Shown piece after piece: positions 1 through 12,300 of a stretch of DNA of 64,000 bases (the stretch's first letter is position 1; each line of letters begins with the position of its first letter). The notes under the pieces were generated by a model that searched no databases, had not been told where the DNA came from, and was given only the letters and a program-made list of their open reading frames with translations. Both the position numbers and the translations under genes were made by a program. The stretch is from Chrysemys picta bellii (taxonomy: Eukaryota > Chordata > Testudines > Emydidae), in assembly GCF_011386835.1 (NCBI RefSeq), contig NC_088791.1, positions 7,068,998 to 7,132,997 of the forward strand, given 5' to 3'.

Positions 1-306
1 CCTCCCCGCCTGGAGCCTGCTCTGGTTGGAGGTGGGGGAAAAGGCAGAGCCGGCGGGGGGCTGCCCCAAGCCAACGGCTCTGAGAGCTGCAGTGGGTGCG
101 GTTTACAGCCAGGGCCGAGTGTGGCCTTCACACCGTGCTTTGGGCACCCCCAAATTACCTACATCCCCCAGGAAAGGGCTCCCGTTGCTCGCCGGGCCTG
201 GAGGAGCGGCTCCAGGAGCTGCCTGGCAAGCAACTGCAAACAGCTCTCTAATCCAACCCAATGTCCCATGCAGCCCGCCTGGCAGGCGTTCCCTGGCCGG
301 GGGTCT
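1..306 (-). other. ZC3HC1: ZC3HC1 3' UTR (runs off the window)
   Basis: This is sequence downstream of the ZC3HC1 stop codon on the minus strand. I see no poly(A) signal in it, so the transcript probably ends beyond the left edge of the window. Confidence 0.7.
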
Positions 307-375
307 TCAGGAGGAGCACATGGCTTCCCACTGCCGGAAGATCCGGAACACCTTGCAGGATTTTACCGAGATGCT
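307..375 (-). CDS. ZC3HC1: ZC3HC1 coding exon 10 (terminal)
   Basis: The acceptor is TTGTTGCAG. The exon encodes 22 residues, including KVFRIFRQWEAMCSS, and then TGA at 309-307. The FRIFRQWE ending is diagnostic of the family. Confidence 0.94.
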   Translation of the reverse strand, partial: SISVKSCKVFRIFRQWEAMCSS

Positions 376-3300
376 CTGCAACAAGAAGGAAACAAGAGGA
401 CAATCAGAGGTCAAGTCACTCCAGCGGGGAGTCGCACCCCAATCATAGAATCTCAGGAGGTCATCTCGTCCCACCCCCTGCTCAAAGCAGGACCAACCTC
501 AACTAAATCCCCAAATGGCCTCCTCAAAGACTGAACTCACAACCCTGGGTTTAGCAGGCCAATGCTCAAACCACTGAGCTATTCCTCCCCACAATGGCCC
601 AGCTCGGGGGTTCCCTCTAAAGCCCCAGGAGAGAGGACAGGCAGCGAAAGTGCAGGACAGAAGCACTGGCACGTTCATCCCAGAGTCACACTTGCTTTAC
701 AGACACTAGCCTTTTTACATAATCCCATTTTACTGGAGGGGAAACTGAGGCATGGAATGGGGGAGTGACAGAGTTAGAGCCAGAAATAGAACTGAGATCT
801 CCCGATTCCCAGGCCTGGGCTCTAGCCTCCAGCCTATGCTTGTTCTAGCATCCTGATAAATTATCTGTCAAACTCTACCAGCTTCCAGAGGCTTGCCCAG
901 ACGGCAGCTGTACGTGCCACATCTGTGACAGACACCCAGCTATCCTGTCCGTGATACAAATCACTTGAATCTTCAACGACAAATGCTGAAACCCCCACCC
1001 CACCTCCCGAGTTAGAACAAAGGTCATTCTCCAACACAAGAGGTCTGGGGGGAGTAAAACTGACAAACAACGCCTCTCTTTCGGGGTAGCTCGGGCCAGT
1101 TTTGGCTAAGATAGAGGTGGTGATGTCAAAATCAGGCTTATAATGGGAAGCTAGGTTCAACCTTCTCTAGAGAGACTAGCATCTCTCCATAGCTATGCTG
1201 ACAGTCCCTCTCTGACATGGTGTATTTATATACGCATGTGTGCTGCATACGGGGTCGCTATAAATATCTTCAGCACCTTCTACACTTGCCAGGCTTTGGT
1301 TTCACGTTCACTTTCCCCCTGGATAGACAGACTCACCAGACTCCAGCTGTGGAAGTTACTAGCAGCTTCAAGCTCCAGGTAATTTTTCCCTTACAGAGCT
1401 GGGGCAGTTTGAGTCAGTGGGTTTGTGGAGCTGGAAAGTGGAGGACGCTCCAGCTGTTTCTGAATGGGCACGTAGACGACAGGCAGCATGCGTCAGGACT
1501 ACTAGCGATCAAAACCCTTTCTGCCAGATCAGAACCAAGCTGCCCCAAATTTTGTACGTAGGATCTCAGCCCAAGGTAGAATTTTAAGGCCAAGTTTGAA
1601 GCAAACTAGAGTAGGCCTTCGGGAGATCGGGGGGTTCAAAGATTGAGGTGGGTTTCAGCTCTCACCACAAGCTCTGCGTCAGCTGCTCTGTTTGATTTCC
1701 TGGCGGCCAGGAGAACATTCAGCACCACCCGCCAGCCAGGCTCCGCCTTCCCAGATGTCAGCTCCGACTGGTCGCCGGTGTCCTCTGAGACGGCCTTCTC
1801 CTGCACTGGGTTGACCCAAGGGCACCAGTCGCGGTGTTGAGAGCTGGGATCGAAGAAGCTTCTGGTGGAAGTGTCCTGCAGGGAGAGGAGAGGAGAATGG
1901 GTCTAAACCAGGGAGGGGAGTGACGACTTGTTTTAAAGAGACGTTATTAACAATAATACAGTCAGACACTGATTTAAAATCACCCCCAACTCCAGCCTCC
2001 AAAGCCTCACTGGGGAGCCTCTCCAGGGCAGCAGAGAACAGGACATGGGTGTCATTCATCTCCAGGGTTGTCTGGGGAAGGGTAGGTTCCATCCTGCAGC
2101 CCAGGACTGTCCCAGGGGAAAGTATCTGACAACTGCCAGTGAAAGAAGCCAATTCAGTGGACCCTGCAGCAGCCCTCTCAAATCTCCCATTAGTGCCCCT
2201 GAGTTGCAGGGGCCGTCTTTAGAGTGATTCCGTGGACCCTCCGTTGAGGCTTAAAGGAGCAAATTCACCGCGATGATGGTGCTTTGATAAGGCGATACCT
2301 GTCCCACCACCAAGGGCACCGCTCCATGACCCTGATTCGTTACACGAAGGCCACCACGCAGCTGCCAGAGGGAAGCGACTTCCCATCACAACCAGGCCCA
2401 TCTGGATTCAAACCCACAACCCAGAGGTGTGAAAGGCCCCACATCCCATTACCTTCCTTCCGATCCCTCCTGGGCCTGCAAAAGGATCTGACTTTGCCAG
2501 ATTTGAGAAGAGGCAAAAGGTGTAATTTCCCCAAACTGGATAGAAAGATAGAAACTAACCGGAGGGAGAGAGAGTGTGTGTGTGTGTGTGTGTGTGGGGG
2601 GGGGGTGATGTTCTCTCCGCTTCAGGGGATGGAGCCAGGACAGAGCAACACATGGTTGAGGAAGCAAGTTGCAAAGACTTTGCTAGCAGCAGGGAAAACC
2701 TGACCTGGATTCTTGAGAGAGTGGCAAATTCTCTGTCGTTCTCCCTGGCGCGTGGCCAGGCACTCACCGAACTACTGGAAGAGCAGAGGCGCGCCCGCTT
2801 GGCTCTCCTGTGAGGGCTGGATGGCACCTCCACGCTGTCCCCCTGCCCCATGCTGCGGGTCACCGGGCGGCTCCTCGGCGACGGGCTTGATGCCTCCGGC
2901 TCGGCCCGGTCCATGGGGCTCGAGCCATCCCAGCTCCGCATACGGGCTGTCACGGGGGATGGGCTCTTCTCGTGCTACCAGTGGGTAGGAGAGGGAGGGG
3001 AAAGTTAGCTCTTGATGGACAGCACTAGCTAGCAGAGTTCTTATGGTCACCAGCACTTCCTCAGCTGCTGGAGGAAGGGACCTGCACTCGAAGCACAGCA
3101 GATCCTCATGCCTATTACTACTCACGCCCCAGCTCGAAAGCCTGGGTAGGCGCTGTAGGGAGCAGATCCAGGGCGAGTGACTGGCACATCACTTACCTCT
3201 CTCCCCCAGTCCAACCGATCCATACACAGTCAGTCCTACCCAAGCGCAGCCTGACGAGACCCTACGCTTTTGGGGAGAGCTTTGTTCTGAGAGCACCTCC

Positions 3301-6300
3301 CCAGGGCTGGCCCCAGACAACCAGCCTGAAAATACCCATGTGGGCGGGACGAAAGACGGCACAGGCCACTGCCCATAACAAACACTGCTTGCTGCCCCGA
3401 GCCTTCCACCTGCCAGGCCCTGCTGAGGCTTCCGGACCTCTGGTGCCAGCACCATTGCAGGAGAGGTGGCAGTGCTGCATTGAGACTATCTGTCATACTT
3501 CCTCCCCCACAGGAGGTGGCGCTGTGCCCGGGGTAAGGGTTTTAGCAGTTTCTGCAGAGTCAACGCAGTGATGTGAGTGACTGATCCTAGGAGGTGCAAT
3601 TGTAAAAATGCATCAAAACCCAACCACCACCCAGCCAGGAAATGAGCGTTTAGATGGGTGCTACAGAACACCCTGGGATTCATTCAACGCTCATCCTCAG
3701 GTATCTCAACGCCACTAGCCTTCAGACTCCCTGAGCAAACGACAGTATTTCGCATCCCCACTCCTCAAAAAACCCGCTGGGGCTCTCGAACAAAGGGTGG
3801 GGCTCTCCCCACCCTCTAGGCATTGCCACAGGTACCTCGCCAATGGCCTGGATACAACTTCAGTGCTACTCCCAAAGTGGGCAGAGGGGTCGCTCAAGTC
3901 CAAAGCAGCGTGAGAGATCCCCCCAGCACAGGGATTAAATGCCTGGATGCTGAAGCTAAACAGTCGGACTGGAAAGAAGGCACATTTTTGACAGAGAGGG
4001 TAATTAACCATTGGAATAACTTGTCATGGCGGAGTCTCCATCTCACTGACAATTTTACAATCAAGATGGGATGTTTTTCTCTGAGATCTGCTCTCGGAAT
4101 TAGTTTAGGGACATTCTCTGGCCTGTGTTATACAGGAGGTCAGACCAGAGGATAACAATGGTCCCTTCTGGCCGGGAAATCGATGGAAGAGTGAGACGTA
4201 GACCTTGCCCCCGTGGGGCACTACACTGCGGCTCCACTAGACACTCCCAGAACTAGCCTGCTCGCTGAATTTTCAGGGGTAGCTCTGGGATGACGGACCG
4301 AGCGCACATTGGGGCATTTTCCCCCTGACTCACTGCAGGATCTTGACCGCCCCAGAAGTGTCTATAAATAAAAATAGCCAGAGGCCAACATTTTCAAAAG
4401 CCGCATTGATGGAGGTGCCTGGATTTCGGAGACCCTGCGGGGGCGGATTCTCATTGGCGCTGAGCACCTGCAGCTCCGAGTAAGTCACTGAGAGCCGCGG
4501 GTATTAGCACTTCGGCAAACCTGGCCTAAAATGCAGGCAATCGACGGCCACTTTGGAAAGTTTGGGCCGTAGAGAAAATTCCAGCCTGTGGGGCCCACAG
4601 TCAGGCACCTCCCACCGGCACTGCGTCCCCTTTAAAAAGAGACAGAAGTAACCCCTTCCTCCTCTTCCCCAGTGGTCTCTCCCAGGGACCTGGCTTCAGA
4701 AATCTGCATGGGTGAGAGGGATCGGTGCTCACAGCACACGATGCTCCCTGATTTATCATGAAATCTTTCAGTCCTGCTGTTTTTGCAGTTTCATCCCCTT
4801 GTTACTCTGCAGCAACAAAGCTGGGGCTCCGCTGTGAACCTGGCCTTGATAACGGCACCAAAGCTCCCTTTCATGCCACCCCACAGGAGAGGGATGAAAG
4901 GAGGGGCCTGCAGGGGGTCGCCCCATAAAAGCGGCGAGATTGGAAACGTGGCAGCACGACGGAGCCCGGGCTGGGGGAGAGCTGCCTTGAGAGCTTTCCG
5001 CTGGTGCTTGTGCACTCAATAACCAACTTAAAGCGACGCTTGGGAATCGGAACCAGGTTCCACTGGAAAGAACGCTCGTGTCTGCAGATCCGGATCAAAC
5101 AAGGAGCCATCTTCACTGGGGGGCAATGGCAAAAGGATGCTGCCAGCGACTGTGCCGTCAATCAGAAATCCACCACAAGTACCCGCCTGGGACCAGATCC
5201 TGATCCCAGTTACACTGGTGCAAATCTGGAGTAGCCGCAGAGCACGGTGCTGTAATATAGTCAACAGCCACTTCCCTACCTGCAGAGTCCAGGCCAGAAT
5301 TTAGGGAGACCCCATGTGATCAGGCAGCACCGGCTACGTTTAGTTTCTGGAATTGGGAGCCAGAGAAAACCACTGGGTTTTGTCCACGCTCAGTGGCCTA
5401 AATAAAGAGTCCCCGGCATGTTCATCACAACCGAGCCCAGGCTCTTGTCTAGCACCCGGGCCAGGGCAGTGGGCATTTGGGGGATTTAACCTCTCAGCAA
5501 AATGCTTGATTCCCACAGCCTCCCCCCATCCCCACCAGCTGGCACTTGGAGGCTGCTTTCCAGCAGGATTACGACAGCGCTAAGGTAAGTCCCTGCCTGG
5601 CCTTAAACTACCTGACCACGTCGCTTTAACATTCCCACGAGGGACGTTCTAATTTCAGATCTACGCAGGGAGCTCCACCCCAGCAAGTCAACGCACCGGT
5701 GGAGGGCTGCCTAGAGCTCTCGGCAATCAGGGATGTGGCTTCAGTTGGCCAAAGGAGAGGGGGGTCTCTAGACCGTGATAAGCCCACGCGTCTTTTCTGC
5801 TGCAGCACTCCTAACCCACCTGGCTCAGCAGCCGGGAGCAGGACCCAAACCCTGATCCCATGAGTGGCAACACAGGGGGCTGTCACTAGACCATGATGCT
5901 GGCCCAGATATTTCTCCTTCCCTAGGACGGACATCTAGCGCCATACAAACAGCACGTCTGACGCTGGGATAGTAAATACACTGCCACGAAGGCCTTCCAT
6001 ACACATCACAATTACAGGCCTTTTCTCAAGGCCACAGGGCTTCAGCGCACACAGCTTTGCTAGGTGTCTCCAGGTCTCTCCAAACCTCCCTCCCAAAGAA
6101 ACTTGGAGGGACCTCTCCGAGCGAGGGGGCGAAGCGTACCTGCTCCGAGCCCGGAGGAAACGTCGTGTCCTGGCTTCTCGTGATCATCCTGTGGGGAGAC
6201 GTGGGCACCAGTGGGGCTCGGTCCGAGCGTGCCTCTGTGGGCGTGGTGGGAGTGCTGCTGAATCCAAAGGAAGAGTCCAGTTCGAGCATGGAAGACTCAA

Positions 6301-9300
6301 TCTGATGGAAACCCCACAGCCCCACCTTCCTCATGCAGCGGGAACACGTGATCACCGGGAGGTGCATGGACCCTGACGAAGGGCTGTGTGTTGGAGGCAG
6401 GGTAGAGTGGGGTGAGGAGAGAAAGTCAGGAACAAATCTAGGCACTTCCTCAAAACGGATACTGATTATTAGAACAGACAGACGTATTTGATGGACTAAA
6501 CATTTAGTTCAGTGTTCCCCAAACTTCTGAAAGCTGAGCTCCCACTTCCGGGAAACCAATCACACCCACCCCGCCATGCACTGTTAAAAGTCTACACATT
6601 TTAATCTATACACCAACCTGCACACACCCCTCAGTTAGCTCTTTGCATGGTCCTTCGTTACCTTTCTTTCATGCTTTGATGAGCAGTGAAATAATCAACA
6701 GTGTTGACGTTTATTTGAAATAGCACCATTGGCATCTAAGCCAGCATCATTGGCATCTAAGTTAATGGGGCAGTTGACAGCTCAGAGCTATTGTTTCAGG
6801 CTCTCTGCAAACTCAGGCAGATGTCTATCTCTGCATCAGTTACTTCACTTCATGGTTTTGGAGGTTTTCTTTGCAACCACAGCAGCTAGAGCAGGGGTGG
6901 GCAAACTTTTTGGCCCAAGGGCCACATTGGGGTTGCAAAACTGTATGGAGGGCCGGGTAGGGAAGGCTGTGCCTCCCCAAACAGCCTGGCCCCGCCCCCA
7001 TCTGACCCCTCCCACTTCCCACCCCGACTGCTCCCCTCAGAACCCCCAACACATCCAACCCCCCCCTGCTCCTTGTCCCCTGACCGCCCGCTCCTGGACC
7101 CATCCAACCCCCCTGCTCCCAGGCCCCTCACTGCCCTGACCCTTATCCACACCCCCGCACCCTGACAGGCCCCCGAGACCCCACGCCTATCCACCCCCCC
7201 CGTTCCCCGTCCCCCATCCACACCCCCGCCCCCTGACAGGCCCCCCGTGACTCCCACATTTATCCAACCCCCCACCTGTTCCCTGACCACCCCCCAGAAC
7301 CTCTGCCCCATCCAACCGCCCCCTGCTCCCTGTCCCCCGGGACCCTCCGCCCCTTATCCAGCCCCTCAGCCACAGCCCCCTTACCATGCTGCTCAGAGCA
7401 GCATGTCTGGCAGCCGCACCGCCCGGAGCCAGACATGCTGCCGCGCTGCTCGGCAGGAGTGCACAACCCTGACACCCAGAGCGCTGCCCGCGTGGCGGCG
7501 TGGCTGCGGGGGAGGAGGGACAGCGGGGGAGGGGCCGGTGGCAAGCCTTCCCAGCCAGAAGCTCAAGGGCCTGGCAGGACGTGGCCCGCGGGCCGTAGTT
7601 TGCCCACTTCTGAGCTAGAGGCTGACACTTTTTAAAGACTGGAAGCTCAGGCCCTAGAGAGGCAATATTGGAGAGGACAGTCCTTTGTGCTCCAGCCCCC
7701 TCAGTTTCTGACAGGTTTCATAGCAAATTTTAGCGAAGTGCTACCTACATTTTGAAGCGTGTGTCTGATATTTACAAACAGCATTTTAGCTTTCACCGTC
7801 CGAGATTAGTCGCCTACTGACCTGTAAGCCCAGCCGCAGAGGGCCAGGATGCAGGCGGGGACATGTACTTGAAAGAGGTCAGAGCCCAATTTCATTGGTG
7901 TTTTCTCCCCTTCGGTTTTGCATTCGAGTTCCTCCTCGATCAGATGCAGGAGAAGGCTGATTTTATCTTCTGTCAAGGACTGCAAAGGACACACGACTCA
8001 GTCACGGTCTGGGAGGGTCAGGAGCCATGCTTGGGCTCCCTCAAACAGAGTTCCAATACTCGGGGCACACGTGGAGCAAAGACTGTCTCTAGTTGTATGG
8101 CACCTAGCACAGCGGGGCTCTGATCTCAGCACTACTGTACTACAAATAAATGATTACAATGTTGCAATCAGGAAAGTGGCTATGGGAAAAAATGTCACCT
8201 TCTTACTCCTCAAATGGGTTCCCTGGGTGTTTTCAGAATCCGGGCTGCTGACGTTAGCGACTGTTGTAAGGTTCTACTCCTCTTAGCTCTTCAGAACCAA
8301 CACAGAGAGGGGGATGGATTCTATCCTGCCTCATGCACGAGCAACAGAATCATGAACTAAGTTCTGATCGCCGGACTAACCTCCACCCCCAGAAGGCCAC
8401 ACAGGTGAAATGGAAAGTGGAATGTGGCCTGCAGAATCTTCGTTACTGACGAGGATGCAGGAGCCAGAATGAACCCAGCTTGACTCTCAGATCCCAAAGG
8501 GCGGGGGCAGTGTGTGTGTGTGTGTGTGTAAACTGAGCACATTGATGGGGAATCACTGAGACACAATGAGGAAGGAGCCCCAGGGTCCCATTGTCGGGGA
8601 GGCCCTTTTCAGAACAGAACATTAGGAAGGACACAGATGGGATACAGAAATGTGTTCAGTGCCCATTGCCTTGGCAACACCTATTGCCCACGCCCCTTAT
8701 GGCTTTTAAACCTAAGCCAATATATATGCTATCCATGGAGGTAGCTAAGTCAACCATCTCCACTGTTATTCCTTTACAACCAACTGATGAACCCTTGGTT
8801 CCAGCAAATAAGTCCCACCCTGATGTCATACTGAGAGACAACCAAACACCTGACTATAGCAATGGGCCTTGGTACATGGCTGATGGGCACTAGACCCAGT
8901 GCTCTGGGCAACCATTAGAAGATGAGAGTTTATAGGCTGAGACTTTCTGGTCGCTCTATCTTACAATCACCTTGCAGCTAACGAGACAAGGCTGGTGGCT
9001 ACTTCCTGCTCAGGACACCTCACTGATTAATGTGAGTAACTGTTAATGAGGTGAGGGTCTGCTGGTAGGGCTGGCCTCCTTCCCTCTGCAGCTAAGGGCA
9101 TGCTGTACAAAAAGGAGTCCACCGTCTCCTTCCCATGGAGCGTTTTTCCACATGAAGCAGTGGGAACCCGAGGCTGCTGACATCTTTATGCACATTTGCA
9201 ACATTGGGACATGTAAACCCACTTTCGGGGGCTGCCTCCCCAAACTGTGCAATTACTGGACACAATTTTGAAAACCGTCTTTAAAAAACCTTAGGAAATT

Positions 9301-12300
9301 CCACACCAAAACCTCTGTTAGGAGAACGTTGCGGTTGCAAAATTAAGCGCTCAAACATCAGCGAGCACCTCAGGTTACTCATGCAGACTATTAAAACTGT
9401 AGGACGATGCATGCGCAAGGGGCAGAGCTAAGGTTACCCAGGCAACTGTCACTTTAGCCTTCCTTGGCTTCTGACGTCTCAACCTTACTGTCATTTTTAT
9501 ATGGATTTAGATAGTGCCGGGCATGCCAGGCATCTTCATCTGACCCTTCCCACTTTTCCCAATGGTGAGCACGAACTCACCATATTTTTCAGATCCTCTG
9601 GTTTCAGGGAGGGCAGCTGAAGTTCTAGCTGACACAGGCTTTGAAAGCGATCCAGGAAGTCACTGACAAGGGCTATGGGCTCGCCAACCAGTAAAACAGC
9701 AAAGCGATCTATTAGGAAGCAAAAAGCAGGAGGCTTCAGTTTCGATGCAGATCCCTGCCCTCTCGTCATTTCACAGAGAGAGAGAGAGAACAGGCATCAG
9801 TGATGCCAAATTAAAAATAAGGGTCTTCCTGCCATTAAAAGGCCAAGCACAATAAGGAGCATGGACCTACTATTTTGTTCTCTTTCAGGTCACCTTTAAG
9901 CCTGATCCATTGCTGAAACGTGGCTCAACTTCCTAGTGAAGTGAGGGCTGTAAAAAAGATAAATTCTCTAACCCTTTACACGTGCCCTAAGTCATGCAAT
10001 CCCCTCCACATCCCGATTAGAGTTTTTAACAGTCATCTCTCTCCGTAAAAAGGGACTGTAACAACCTCGTAGGTAGGTGCTACTGAAGGCAATGCTATGA
10101 GAAGGCCAATACGAAAGGAGAGGGCGGTAAGACTAGAAAGGAAGAAAGAGCATATTCTTGGACTGTTGCCCAGGTTGGACTGAGTGACACCTACCTGGGC
10201 AGGGGCTGTCTGGCCAGAAACAGAACTTCTCATGGGCAGTACACAAAGCTTTCTTCAGCACCGCACACCTCTCCTTGTCTGAAAGGCAAACAGCACTGCA
10301 AGCTAGGTAGCTGCGGAATTATCTTCCACAGGAAGCCTGTGGGACATTTCAATCTAGTTGGACAAAGCTCAGGAGAAGACACCGCACTGGCAGAGGGATG
10401 GCTGGAGGAGAGCTAACAGGGTGTCCATAGCTCTAATGTCTAAGGTGGTGTCATTTTGACTGATATTTGCATGGATGGCTGCATACAAATCTGCCCTGCA
10501 GAAACCCTGAAAAGTTACTGACTGCAGATGTTAACGTCTCATCTTAAACCACCTCCCTTTCCCTTCCCCTTGTCCTATAGCGGAACCCCATCCCGTTGGG
10601 GGCAGACTGCCTCATGCGCTCTGCTCCACCAGCTCTTCTTCCCTGCAGATAACTCTATTGGGCCCCACACTCATTTCTCCCCGCCCTGTCTTACCTTCAT
10701 CCTTGCTCTCTCTTCCCACACTGGTTCATGCTCTGAGGGAGCAGTCAGGAACCAGCAGCAGTGGGGAGCAGGGCACGTTACGAGGGAAAGAAGGGGACAT
10801 TCTCAGCCAGGCAAAACCTATTCCACCTCCCTGCAGCCACAAACCCTCCTACTCCTTGGCGCATTGCTCCCAAGTGGTCACCATGAAACCATAGGCGTTT
10901 GCCAACGTCCAGGTGATGGGGACTTGGCTAAGGATACATTTAATTCTCCTTTTAAGTTGATCGAACCCCTCCCCCTCTCCTGCCCACAGAACCAAATCAT
11001 TTAGTAATAAAATGAAAAAATTCTACCCTGTGCTTTGATCGCCTCAGGTTACTTAGATTGTAAACTCTGTGGGGCAGGGATCACCTGTTTGGTCTGTGTT
11101 TGTACAGCGCCTAGCACCGTTGGAGACGCTACAGTAATACAAAGAATATATGATTCTAAGCAGGTACTATTATCAATACTTTAAGTAGCTACTGGTCAAA
11201 TTAATGTAACTATTTAATTAACAAGGAGGGGTCAACAGTCTGAATGAAACTGAAAAAAAAAAAAGAAAGGGCCTAAAAGAGATGCATGATAAAACACAAC
11301 CACAAGTTGTCTCAGACATCATTAGTAATCCAAGTGTTGGTACGTGTTATGCAAACAATTATATGCCCCCTAGTGGACATGCAAATAACAAGATCAGTTA
11401 CTTATTTAAAGCAAAGTGATATGAATGGATAAATTATTGTTATTTATCACACGCTGATGTATTCATCTCCATAGTAGACACAAAAAGGAGAGAGAATCAC
11501 TGGCCAGAAGCGTTTGCTTGACCAAAAGAAGCAGAAAGCTCCAGTTTCAATTGCGGGTGTGGGTTAATATGGTCTCCAGGCAAAGGAATGTACAGGGAAG
11601 GAAAGCAAGTTAAAGGGCGGTGAAACCATCGTACTCCAAGGCTAAGGGAAAAACTTGAGATTGGTTGCTAGACTAGAAAAAACAACATAAAGTGAACATA
11701 ACAGGTAGAGAGAGTTTAACTGCTAACAATTCCCCATAAATTCTTTGTTACAAAGGAAATGCCAGACTGGCTCAGAGCAGAGGCCCATTATTATTTGTAT
11801 GGCCATAGCATCTAGGAGCCCGACGCAAGGACCAGGATACCTTTGTGCTAGGCGCTGTCCAAGCACAGAACAAAAAGATCGTCCCTGCAGTGGTCAGTTA
11901 CCAGCTGCTTCAGGAGATGGTGCAAGTAACCCTGCAGTGGAATAACCTGCCCACCGGGAAATCTCTTCCCAGCCCCTGGTAGTAGAGCTCAGTTGATGCC
12001 CTCAAGCAGGAGGTTTTATGACCTTTAAAACCCAAGGGTGTTTTTAAACTTGGGTGCATGAACTTAAACATGCTAAACAAGCGGCTCCATTTTCAGAGAG
12101 GCCCCAGCTTCCAGAGAAAATACCAAATGTAAATGCCCAAGTATGAATTTAGGTGCCTGCTCTAGGCCCTTCGCTGTGAAATCTGTAGTTTTATTTCCAG
12201 ATTAGGAACAAAGCGAACAGCCGCATGGAGAGACTGTTGTACGTACACTTGTTGAAGTCAAATGCCAGCTGCAAACTTGCACAGAGGAAGGCCTGGCAGC

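Larger units (their letters stand above)
376..1665 (-). other. ZC3HC1 intron 9
   Basis: A GT-AG intron. It holds a tRNA-derived SINE at 441-590 and an old MIR-like relic near 705-845. The rest looks unique. Confidence 0.8.
6384..7821 (-). other. ZC3HC1 intron 6
   Basis: A GT-AG intron largely filled by DNA-transposon sequence. A 721-bp hAT element lies at 6892-7612 inside what may be an older element (about 6510 onward) that starts CAGTGTTCCCCAAACTT. Confidence 0.75.
10279..12246 (-). other. ZC3HC1 intron 3
   Basis: A 2-kb GT-AG intron with a GTACGT donor. It holds two ancient interspersed repeat fragments (11056-11150 and 11778-11888) and, near 12030-12170, sequence resembling an old palindromic repeat. 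Confidence 0.7.

Noticed and set aside
6140..6372. Use of the AG at 6372-6371 as the ZC3HC1 exon 7 acceptor.
   Set aside because: It puts the following conserved ITCSRCMRKVGLWGF block out of frame with exon 6. The AG before 6383 keeps it.
6886..7635. Pro-rich and Gly-rich frames of up to 141 codons.
   Set aside because: They lie wholly within the C-rich interior of a hAT element with confirmed ends and target duplication.
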